NCBI GenBank assembly: GCA_940337035.1
Contig: CALNHX010007459.1
Coordinates: 1-64,000, forward strand
DNA: 64,000 nt
Source of the DNA: Agriotes lineatus
Lineage: Eukaryota; Arthropoda; Insecta; Coleoptera; Elateridae
Direction of reading: 5' to 3'
The translations under genes were made by a program, and so were the position numbers. The notes below the pieces were generated by a model. That model ran no database searches. It saw only the letters and a list, made by a program, of their open reading frames with translations, and was not told the DNA's origin. Below are positions 1 through 9,933 of this stretch, in pieces (positions within the stretch are counted from its first letter, which is position 1; every line of letters starts with the position of its first letter).

Positions 1-3000
1 AATTGGGCGTGCAGTACGCGGTTCACGATTGTTGCACACCCAATAATCTGTCGTTTGTTGTCAGGGGCAATCAAAATGCGTTTTTGCTGCAAAAAACCTC
101 ACTTGCGTCATATCGTTAAAACCGCTGCACAAGCGAAACTATGGCTTGATTCGGTCGGGTGCATGCGTATTGGCGCCTTAATAATGCAATGCACTACTAC
201 TCAAATTGACTATATATGTAAATACTAGAATAAACAGTTTAGACAAGAAGCCCAGATTCTCGTTTCATACTCAAAAATGAATTCTTATGTTGGACGTAGG
301 TTTATTTTTATTTTTTATTTTTGTTCACACGAAAAAGTTTGAAAGATCACCAAAAGTTATAATGATGTTCATTTAATAACTAAATATTTATTGCATAATC
401 AACCGCAAAAAAGCTTCGGTTCATAAGGTTGTATATTATTGAGGCTCAGAACAGAAAGTTATCTTTAACTAATATTTAATTTTGATTTGTCGTTGAATAA
501 AGATGGTAAAATATGAATATTCAATATAGTAATATAATGAAAGTAAATAATTACCGGATCTACAGCTCTAAATCTGTGAAATAATCGCTACTATGAAAAC
601 TATTAAACCATACATCAATTTCTCTAATGAACTAAAATAGATTCTCTAATTTTTTTATTTAATTTTGGAACCATAATCTTTTCCATTGACTCTCGATAGC
701 TGCCGTAATATGGCTTTTATGGTCCGACGGCTTACAAAGTTTCTAAGCAGTATAACAAACACCAACAATGAAGTATAGCAACACCAATAATTGGAATAGA
801 AACAATAGCAAACCAAAAAATTCACAGCGACAGCACCACGATGACGTAGTAGTCTGTAGCCAAAATACGGAATCCTTGCAATTTGTCCATTTTGAGAACC
901 AAAATATAATAACCACGTGCATAATCACGATTATAACCCTCGGAAAATTTAAAACTCTTTGCTCCGCGTCGTACTTTAAACATTCCTTCTTGCTATTATC
1001 TATTGATTATGCATTAACACATATAAAAATCTATTATTGGCAATTGAATAATTTACACAAAAGTGGTTAATGGGTTGTAAATTAGAATACTCTTTAGGAA
1101 CTTTAATTTTAGTCGTAGTATTCAGGAGATAAGCTGTGTTAGTTGATGGGTTACTGTTAATTATGTTGTTTAATTAATAATAAGTCTTTTCGGCCTACAT
1201 ACTGTAACGCCCCGTTTCAATAGCGTGTTTTAGCAATTCGTATCTTCTTTCAGACCACCTTAAATTTAAATAATGTAGCAATGGAATTCAGGTTTATCGC
1301 GTAAATCGACTATCTTTAAAGATAAGGCACCTGCAAGGCTTTTCTCGTCGAAGCGCGCTCGCTTGGCTTTTCCTGAGTAGTCTCGCTGGCATGCAATCGA
1401 CTTTCTCGATTATTGATTTTTCAAGGAGCGCCTTCGCGGGATTTAAAACTAAAGAAGCAGGCCAAGACTGCTCTTGTTTAAACAAATAAAAACCGCTAGC
1501 GGCGTTGTTTTTTCACTAACGGCCGTAAACAGCTTTGCTAAAAATGCCTCTTCTAGTCAAATTTTGCATACTAATTTCGAAAATTAGGCCGGTTCCAATA
1601 TGGCTTTGTTGAGGTTATTCTACAGTTACTCAAGGAATAACTAAGCGAGCTGGCTAGGATCTCCAGAATGCACAAGGCCGTTTTTTGCCGCAGTTAACTG
1701 CTTTCCTTGCTCATGGCGTCCTTAAGTTCTACGAAATGAAGCAACCAAATCCGGCTTAGAAGCCCTATTTGTTAATATGCAACATACCGTGATCTTCTCC
1801 CTCACGATCGCTGGACATAACATCGAATCAAAATGTAAGTACATGCATTCCTTAGCGTTTTTATCGACAAAGGCAGTTGCCGCAAATATAACGGAAGCGT
1901 GTTTAATTACTCCTTTTAATCAATCGGTTTATAACGCTAAAAGCGTTTAAAAATTGCTGAAATACGTATGCACTTAAAACTCACTTCCGCCGCGTGCTTT
2001 GGAGGTGGGCCCACATGTCACTGCTCAGTGCTATATCTTGTGATTAAAATAATTGAAAGTTGATTTCTAAATGTTGTTTTTGTTTGGCAATTATTTTACA
2101 AATTTCAGGCTGCTGGTTCGAAAAGCTTTTAATATGTTTGCATTGTACCGATTTTTAAATATTTCAAATTAAATGTGCGTGTAAGTTGGGTGACTCCAAA
2201 TGATTTAATTGTGTTTCATTGTCGAATATTAATTATTCTCTTGTTCTCTCTGTTACGGTTTGTATTTTTTTTGTTCGCATTACTACCCTTTCTTCAAACT
2301 GCTAGTGTTCTTTTGAGATTTCGATTGAGGTAAGAAGCTTACAAGGTAGGTGTTGATTTGTTTTACTCGCTAGGTTTTTAAAAAATGTATTAAAGGACAA
2401 GGCGATCAAATTTTGCTTTATTTTAATTTATTTTGTAACCCTAAGAATCACTGCCTCGTCCTTACCCACGCCATTGTTCTACGGAGAGTTTATGAGCTTG
2501 CCCAGGCTGTGTCCACCCTTAGTTTAAGAGAGCGGTACAAGATCTTTAGTAGGTTGTTTTGAGGCTTCGACGCCAGTTTTGCGCTTTCTCTAAACTTTAA
2601 TTTTTTGAATAAAATTCTTATGACTAAACATCGATGTAATTTGTATAAAATTTGTTGTTTTTTTTTGTTTTTATAAATCTTTAATATAATAATTATACAA
2701 CAATACAAATAATAGTATTTTATATAACGTGCTTTACGTTTGACTACTGAAATCTAAAAAATTAAGTTTAGAAATTTGACGTTTAATCTGTAACAGAAAA
2801 GATTTGACATTAGAGTGCCTTGATGGATATTGACAATGACAAGAGCTACTTTATCGTCGTAAACCTATGCCCTAAACAGTACTTTATAATGTAGTTGTAC
2901 ATAATCTTTTTTCTTATACACTTTTAAATAATGACACATATTAATCACCCAGAATGTCAAATAATGACAGCTTAAAAATATGAGGTTACAAAAACTTATT
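1..3000. other. 3' flank, no recognised gene
   Basis: AT-rich noncoding sequence. Short frames exist but show no family motif. About 1190-2040 is less AT-rich and more complex than its surroundings and could hold an unrecognised exon or regulatory region; nothing specific can be supported. Confidence 0.4.
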
Positions 3001-3002
3001 AA

Positions 3003-4250
3003 TTATTAATTAACAACTACCGGCCCATCAGTTTAGGAAGCATCATTTGCAAGGTTGCAGAAAGAATTGTTGTAGATAAATTACTACCATTCTTACTTGA
3101 AGCCAACAGAATACCCAACTGTCAAAATGGCTTCCTTCCCGGCAGATCTGTTCTGTCTAATCTGCTGACTTCACTAAATGACCTAACGTTATCATTGGAT
3201 CGCGATAATCCAGCGGACGTCATCTATCTTGATTTTGCCTTTGACAAAGTCCCACATCGCAGACTTCTTAGTAACATTTTTGACAGGCAGAACCTTAGCT
3301 GTAAGAGTCGGAAATAGCTATTTTGATACCATACCCCAAACGAGAGGCGTACCGAAAGGCTCAGGTGTTGGTCCAGTCTTGTTTTTATTATACACAGTAG
3401 ATCTTCTATCTGTAATTCAAAGCAAAACAAGCGTTTATGGTGATGAAATAAAATTATATGCAAATCCAACATCTACCTCAACATTACAAATGGATCTCAA
3501 CACGGTTAGTTGTTGGTGTTCAACATGGCTTCTCCCTTTAAATGTTACGATCTGTGTTGTCATGAACCTAGGGAAGAAAAATCCAAATACAATAATATAT
3601 TTGATGAACAACATACCTACCACTTACTTCTGTAGACTCTCAAGCCGATTTGGGAATTACCATTACGAAGGACTTGTAGTGGTCTAACCACATACCCATT
3701 GCCATTGCCAAAAAAGCTAGATCCAAAATCTACCTCCTTCAAAAAATATTTCCAAACCCGTCACCAGATTTAGCCCTTAAAATTTATATAACTTATATTC
3801 GACCGTTGATTGAGTTTGCATCCCCTGTATGGTCCCCGTGGCTCCGTAGAGACGTGCAAATCCTAGAGAGAACACAAAGAGCAGCCACTCGATGGCCTAG
3901 ACAGCTCAGACACTTATCCTACGAGGCTAGGCTTAAGTCACTAAATTTGACAACGCTTGAGACCAGAAGAGAGTGGGGTGCTTAATTCAGTTATATAGAT
4001 TTACCCACAATCTGTTTCTTTCTGTTGACAATATGGTAGAACTATCTTCAGATCCCCGCTTCCGTGGCCACAGTTTCAAACTCAAAAAAGAACCTTTCAG
4101 GACATCTCACCGCAAAAATTTCATCCCGAACAGAACTTTTCAACAATGGAACGATCCTAGTGATGATATAGCGACTGCATCGTCGCTCAGTGTGTTCAAA
4201 AACAAAGTCGACTCATACTTGAATCAGAAGTGAAATGCCTCTGGGAGTTT
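3003..4250 (+). pseudogene. Degenerate non-LTR retrotransposon (CR1-group-like), 5'-truncated
   Basis: Broken reverse transcriptase in several plus-strand frames. It opens near YRPISLGSI, continues NGFLPGRSVLSNLL and DVIYLDFAFDKVPHRRLL (about 3120-3260), then RGVPKGSGVGPVLFLLY (about 3340-3400) and a decayed active site YGDEIKLY where YADD is expected (about 3435). The tail has YIRPLIEFASPVWSP, LERTQRAATRWPRQL and a final stop near 4233, the usual C-terminal region of CR1/L2-type LINEs. Frameshifts and stops make it non-functional. It starts inside the RT domain, the common result of incomplete reverse transcription. The 3' end of the insertion is not fixed. Confidence 0.8.
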
Positions 4251-4840
4251 TGGTGATTTCTGTTCATCGATGTACATACTAGATACATTTTAACTTCATA
4301 TGTCTCCTGGAAAATTGTTTTAATTTAGGAAAATTTGTTTAATTTAATTATATTTCGTAATAGGTTTATTGAATGGTAATTTAGAGCTTGTTTCAAATGT
4401 TTATTTTAGTATTTGTGATTGTTTATATACTGCTACTTTGGAATCCATCCTATTCTTTTCTAATTTTTCTTATATTTGAATGCGTAACCTTAGTATCATT
4501 TCTATTTTTACTGTCCTTATAGGTTTATCCTCAGCATGTAAAATTGTGTAATATTAATAATAATATTTTGAAATCGTTTGACGTTACTTAATTATAATTT
4601 GGAGAATGTTATCGACATATTATATTTTAGAGACTCGTAGTTCTAGAGAAAGTCAGAAGAATATTGAGAAGAAGTGGTTCTATGGAGCAAATACCTACTC
4701 TAAATTCTGGGAATTTCAATTTTGCGTTTTTAGCTTGTGTTTCAGCAATTATGACTGTTTATACAAACACAGATACACATACAATATGTATTTATTAAGT
4801 AACAAACGACTTCCGGGATTATAGGGGTCGAAGAATATAA

Positions 4841-5189
4841 CGTTTTGCCCACTTTCGTAAGGGACTTCATCAGGATGAAAAGCAAAAGAGCTCGGTAACT
4901 CAACGTGTAAACCACACCAGAGGAGAAATTCTTTTGCAAGGGAAGGGATAGAAGAGCATGGTCACTCAACGTGAAACCATGCCAGAAGCGAAACTTTTCT
5001 AACGATCGGAAGGAGAAAAGCGATAGTTAGAAGAGTTTTACCTCTGGCGTGGTCTACACGTTGAGATACCGTGCTCTTCTATCCCTTCCCTTGCAAAGTA
5101 GTTTCCCCTCTGACGTAGTTTACACGTTGAGTTACCGTGCTCTTTTGATTTTCCTCTTCATGAAGCCCCTTACGAAAGTGGGCAAAACG
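4841..5189. repeat. 350-bp palindrome with internal tandem subrepeats, Penelope-like terminal module
   Basis: Two inverted arms of about 170 bp run from CGTTTTGCCCACTTTCGTAA (4841) to its complement ending at 5189, with strong identity and a centre near 5015. Each arm contains two copies of a roughly 70-bp unit with ACTCAACGTG and CCAGAG. On the minus strand of the left arm, CTGATGA (4867-4873) and GAAA (4853-4856) are spaced like a hammerhead-ribozyme core, followed by AATAAATACA further out. Inverted or tandem terminal repeats and hammerhead motifs are known in Penelope-like elements; the assignment here is inference, because no reverse transcriptase is present. Confidence 0.55.
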
Positions 5190-5345
5190 TTGAATACTGT
5201 AGTGGATCGAGTCGCCTATGTTCATGTTATGAAGGCGACGATCAAACAAAATTTATAAACAAGTTTTAATATATTGATTCTCGATGCAAGACGTGTTTCC
5301 TTGACCTTTATGTATAAGCATATATTGTAAGAATTTTTTTTAAAT

Positions 5346-5604
5346 TTTGGTACTCAGCCAACAGCCGTTAGGCCAATTATAGGCGTCGCTGTACATTTTA
5401 TGTAAACTTTCAACTCTACTAACGACTGTCATGATGTTATTATGACATCCGGGACCAAGTATTTCCGTGGCAGCCGTCCCACGAGGTGCCGAGAGAAGCA
5501 GCCATGGAACTCCCATCCAAGTTCTGACCAGAAAGAGCATTGCTTAACTCTGCTGATCGAACGTGGACTCTTGTTCAAGCTATACCACTCGGGACCCTAT
5601 AGAT
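5346..5604 (-). repeat. 5S-rRNA-derived SINE (SINE3 type)
   Basis: On the minus strand the head contains GTTAAGCAATGC, TCTGGTCAGAACTTGG and ATGGGAG, matching the internal promoter of 5S rRNA (AAGCAACG...GGTCAGTACTTGGATGGGAG). A unique body follows, ending GGCTGAGTACCAAAA and an A-rich tail. A second copy at 50276-50514 shares head, body and end, which defines a family rather than a stray 5S pseudogene. It should have been transcribed by RNA polymerase III. Confidence 0.75.
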
Positions 5605-5736
5605 ATAACCATCAAAGGGTGCATATCTTACAAGTGGTGACCCGAGACGTGTGATATCCATTACCTCCCTTGGAGAAGCCTGGTCCTGTCCTGTCCACTC
5701 CAGCACCAACGCTCTGGAGTTCCCGTAAACTGATCC
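5605..5736. repeat. Left flank and target duplication of the R1-type LINE
   Basis: Contains TTCCCGTAAACTGATCC at 5720-5736, repeated with one mismatch at 8068-8084 on the other side of the LINE. Beside each copy lies the same GTCCTGTCCTGTCCACT block (near 5681 and 8084), in a different order relative to the duplicated site. The target was therefore probably already a short tandem repeat. Confidence 0.6.
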
Positions 5737-8067
5737 TTTTTTTTTTGTTGGAGGGAAAACCTTCTTAGGGTCACCGCGGGAAGATCTTCTATTCCGCGGG
5801 AGACTGTGGGATTTCTACCCACTAAAACCCCTTCATGGATGAGCAAGGGTGACCTCGGGACTACTGTAGCATTACTTCAAGATTACTCTTTAGTTCCCAT
5901 TGTTTTCTGTCCGGCATTTAAGTTTCCTCAGCTTTTCTTATCCTTTCATCCTCTTCTTTCCTCAACATTATTTTCTTTATAAATTTATGTATGTTCTCCC
6001 ATGCCTCTTCACTTCTTAGAATTATATTTGTTAGATTTTCCGTTGTAATATTTTTTCCCAATTGCCCTTTCCACCATATTTCTTTCTCTTTCCCATCGGA
6101 TGCATCTAAACATGGTGTGTTCGGCTGTATCTCTTTCTGCACAATACCAGCATTCTTCGTTCTCTGCTTTCCCAATACGCTTCAGGTATTGGTTGAAACA
6201 TCCATGCCCTGTAAACACTTGGGCCATGTGGTATTCCATTTCCCCGTGTTTCCTCTTCATCCATTTGCTTATATCTAGTATTATCTTCCTAGTCCACTCT
6301 GCCTTTCCTTCCAGTGCACTCCATCTGGTCTGCCACTTACTTATTATCTCCTCCTTGATTTCCGTCTTCCCAATTCCATTCGTCCTTTCGTATGTTTTAA
6401 CTCTTTCTTCCACCATCAGGTCCATCGGAGTTGTTCCGGTAATCGCCTGTAACGCTTCCGTGGATGTCGTTCTGTATGCTCCTCCAATTGCGATCATCAG
6501 CCTACGCTGTATCCTTTCTAGCATTTGCCTATATTTCTTATACTCTATGGATTTCCTCCAAATTGGTGCCGCATACAAGACAATGGAGTATACCACGGTC
6601 GCAATCACTCTTCTCTTACTACTCTTCGCTCCTCCAATTCTGGGCATTATTCTTGACAGCTGCTGTACCACTGCTTCTGCCCTTTTTGTAGTGTGTATGA
6701 CATGTTTAGTCATGGTCATGTTTCTATTGAACATTACTCCCAGGTATTTTAGGGCTTCTGTTGATTTAATACTTGCATGGTTGATATTAATTTTCCTTCT
6801 TGCCACTAACAGCACCATTTCCGTTTTTTGCGGTGCCATCTTAAGCCGCCTTTCCTCATCCAATCATCTACCTTTTTTAGTGCTCTCCTGGCTCTACTTT
6901 TCATTGTTTCCTCATCTCTTTCTCTTACAAGCAACACTACGTCATCAGCGTATCCTATTGCGGTTACGCCCTCTGGCATCTGCATCTTTAGAATGCCATC
7001 ATAATAGATATTCTACAAAAGGGGCCCCAGTATTGACCCCTGGGGTACCCCTCTTGTTACCTTCATCTTTGTACCTTCTGTGACTTCCAGCCACCTGTCT
7101 TTTAAATAGCATCCTACAATTTCTATTAGGTACTTACTGATATTTTTTGCCTTCATTTCCCGCATTATACCATTCCAAGGTGCTGTATTAAAAGCATTTT
7201 TCACGCATTTTCTTATTATGGGCTTCATAGCGTCCATGGTGCTTCTACCCTTTCTAAAGCTATATAGTTTGTCTGATAGGTCTTCTTTGCTTTCTACGTA
7301 ATTCATTCACTATTCTGTTGTTACAAGTAATCTCTCGTATAACTTAGCCATTGTATTTAGTAGGTATATGGGTCTATATGCCTGACCTTCCTCTTTCTTT
7401 TTGGGTTTTTCTATAAGCACCAGACTTGCCATTGTCCATAGATTTGGGAAAGCCTTCATGCTTAATAATTTATTGAAGATACGCACGCAGTATGCAGGAT
7501 GTTTTAGTGTTATCGCTTTGATTACTTCGGGGGGGATTCCGTCTGGCCCCGGCGCCTTCTTATTTTTGGTTTTTGAGACTGCTAACAACAGTTCTTCTTC
7601 TGTAAACTCCTCAGGCTCATTTCCTTCCATGTCAGATATTATCTCCTCCCAGTCGTATTCCCTATCTTCCGGGAATAATTTCCTGGCCTGTTCCATTCTT
7701 TGATCGTCATCAAATTCAATTTTAGGAGCATACCTGAGCTTTCTTGCAACTATTCTATATCCTTCTCCTCATGGGTTATTGTTGACTTCCTCACATACTT
7801 TCCTCCACGCTTCTTCCTGAGCTTTCTTAATGTACTTCCTCAATTCTTTGCGCTTTTCCGCATATTCATCATGCGGTTGACTTTTTTCCTGCTGAGTAGA
7901 GGTTTTTTTGCCGTTGCATCTCACCAAGGCTCTCTTGCTTCTGTTACATGCTCTTCTCAATTCGGCTATATTATCGTTCCACCAGTACAACTGTCGTCTA
8001 CTTTTCTTCATTGTCATCTTCTTCTTGAATACCTTGTCACAGGCATTTGATATTAATTTAGTGCAGT
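5737..8067 (-). pseudogene. R1-clade non-LTR retrotransposon, 5'-truncated, frameshifted
   Basis: Minus strand, 2.33 kb, bounded by a 10-base poly(A) (5737-5746, T on the plus strand) and a 17-bp duplication (5720-5736 and 8068-8084). In order from 8067: YWWNDNIAELRR linker; KNKKAPGPDGIPPEVIK and YRPIYLLNTMAKLYERLL (7696-7310); SFRKGRSTMDA and TRGVPQGSILGPLL (7306-7013); YADDVVLLV with active-site codons at 6941-6952; KYLGVMFNRNM, then thumb and C-terminal region to about 5918 with a zinc-binding CWYC...H...C typical of R1 elements. At least three frameshifts separate these parts, so no intact protein can be made. The 3' untranslated region is 5747-5917. Confidence 0.9.
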
Positions 8068-8084
8068 TTCCCGTGAACTGATCC

Positions 8085-8269
8085 TGTCCTGTCCACTTCA
8101 GCACCAGCAACCAGCCTCAATACAGGCTAACTACAGCTAAGTGCAACCATTTTTTATAACCCTATAAATGTCACTTGCATTTTAATTCACCAAAATTATC
8201 GAATAATAAACATTGACAAGTCATTTCTGGCACTTGCACAGCCTTCTTCCGCTTTCGTTGTTCACATAT
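8085..8269. other. Noncoding flank, nothing recognised
   Basis: Short AT-rich stretch right of the R1-type insertion and its target repeat. Confidence 0.3.
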
Positions 8270-8760
8270 CCATGGCCCATGTCGACTGAACGCGTTTAGC
8301 GTCCACAACCTACTCGCATTTATCACACGCATTCATATCCTGTATTGGTCGAGTGCGTACAGCAGCCGCCTTCGCGGCCTGCTGTTGCTGCTCGCACGTA
8401 TTCAAGGTCTGCGTTGACCGGATATGTGCAGCAACTATTTTGAGGCCTGCTTTCGGTGTTTATTCACGTACATGGCCTACGCTTGCCAGACAGATGCACA
8501 AACAGCACAACGGTTTGCTCCACGTGCCTCCACGATCTACATTGTTCCAGTACGTACAGCAAGCCTGTGTGCTCAGTCACTTATTGATACTTGCATATCC
8601 ACAGTGGCGTTCGCAACCTGCTACAACTGCCAAGTACACCCATGACCTATTCTGGTCCGTACATGCAGCAGCCACTCGTGCTCAGTCTCGCAACCTGACA
8701 CGCACACTTCTGCAGTTGCGAAAATCCTTAAGATTTTTTAATGTTAGGTTACACAAATAA
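8270..8760. repeat. Possible degenerate tandem repeat
   Basis: A less AT-rich block in which the same phrases recur loosely: GTGCGTACAGCAGCC near 8350, GTACGTACAGCAAGCC near 8550 and CCGTACATGCAGCAGCC near 8657, with TGCTCAGT following the later two. An open frame on the plus strand (8353-8760) has no recognisable domain. The pattern suggests diverged tandem units, but the period is irregular. Confidence 0.3.
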
Positions 8761-9107
8761 CTACATATCATTGGAAGACATTGCCTGGACAATCAGATGT
8801 ATTCGGCTGAACTCGCTTACTTTTTAGATCAACAAAGCTTCAACGCTTCTATGTGTTTATTTGTTTGCTGCTTATATTTTTTTTACTTTCTCATGCATAC
8901 GCTTGGCGTTTTTTCTCTCTTTTCAGCTTTCATCTCTGAAGTAGAAGGAGACGTTCGTTCAACGATCCAGACTCGTGTAACCAGTGGCAGTGTATGTGTA
9001 GTGTTGTGTTATTTATTATTTATTGCTACCTTTTATTATTGTTATTATTTTTTAAGTATAGTTGAAAAGCTCCAGGAGGTTTTGTAGCTAAATATAATTG
9101 TACTACT

Positions 9108-9433
9108 TTCATACTCAGTGGCGTAACTAACGAGGGGGCAAAGGGGGCAGCGGCCCCCGGGCCCTGAATATCAGGGGGCCCAACGGGCCTCCTGAAGTTT
9201 AAAGCCCGGCAGGTCCAAACTCGGTCCCGTATAAAGTTTCAATGAGTTCGAGAAAAACACTCGCTATTGTTCATTTTGCTTTAATGTTTCTGTTTATGTA
9301 TTTAAAAAAAAAATTGAAAAATGATAACCAAAAATGCTTTGACAAGAATAGGACTTACACTTGGCAATTAAGGGGCTCGGTGAAGATCACGGCCCCCGGG
9401 CCCAAAATTTGAAGTTACGCCACTGTTCATACT
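9108..9433. mobile_element. hAT-type MITE with perfect 8-bp target duplication
   Basis: The element is 9116-9425, with termini CAGTGGCGTAACT and AAGTTACGCCACTG and subterminal inverted GGCCCCCGGGCCC blocks. It is flanked by TTCATACT at 9108-9115 and 9426-9433. An 8-bp duplication and CAGNG termini are the hAT signature. It has no coding capacity. It lies about 200 bp past the ABCH stop codon and could be in the 3' untranslated region. Confidence 0.9.
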
Positions 9434-9631
9434 GGACTATATTAGTTTACCTACCTGGCCTCCCTCTCTCCTTTTCGCTTCTTTGGGAGAGGAGAGGAGT
9501 ACTCTTAAAAACAAACCAAATTTTATGACACGTTTTTTACTAATACAATACACCTTACACTATTTAGTCATACAGAAAATAAATTACAACAGTCTAGAAA
9601 AGAGATGAACATAACAAAAGTATAAAATATT
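9434..9631 (-). other. Probable 3' untranslated region of the ABCH gene
   Basis: Sequence directly downstream of the stop codon at 9632 on the minus strand. No clear polyadenylation signal is seen, only weak variants near 9522-9541. Confidence 0.4.
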
Positions 9632-9933
9632 TCAGCCTTTGCTAAATTTCAAATATAGTATACTAATTGTTAAAAATATTATTATCCATATACCAATGGA
9701 AATAAAGCCTGTGTACACTACTGGCTCATATAAATCCCATCCTCTTTGCAGAATACTCCTCATGCTTTCGGTGGCGTTGGTCAGTGGGAGGACAAACGAC
9801 ACCAGCTGCAAAAGATGGTGCATGGCCTCGATGGGCCAAATGATTCCACATAACATCACCATTGGGAGAAAACTGCCCAAAGCAACATATGTCGCAGTTC
9901 TTTCGGTGTCGCATACGCATGATACAACGAAAC
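9632..9933 (-). CDS. ABCH last exon: C-terminal membrane helices and stop
   Basis: Two bases completing Gly, 99 codons and a stop; acceptor gctttaag|GTTTC. It encodes FVVSCVCDTERTATYVALG, GSFLPMVMLCGIIWPIEAM (a near-diagnostic ABCH stretch) and a final helix WIIIFLTISILYL ending KFSKG. The intron before it is 54 bp. No canonical AATAAA is seen on this strand in the first 200 bp downstream; CATAAA-like and AGTAAA-like variants occur near 9522-9541, and AATAAA occurs at 9012-9024 beyond a hAT MITE. Confidence 0.94.

Noticed and set aside
5346..5604. Functional 5S rRNA gene
   Set aside because: Only the internal promoter region resembles 5S; the rest is a shared SINE body found again at 50276-50514.
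6100..7083. 327-codon plus-strand open frame, hydrophobic
   Set aside because: It is the antisense shadow of the R1-type LINE coding region on the minus strand, whose RT motifs are clear.
8353..8760. 135-codon plus-strand frame with many Cys and Ala residues
   Set aside because: Falls in a loosely repetitive block and shows no domain or splice pattern.
9012..9024. AATAAA signals on the minus strand as the ABCH polyadenylation site
   Set aside because: They lie over 600 bp past the stop and beyond an inserted MITE; possible but not supported over closer variant signals.
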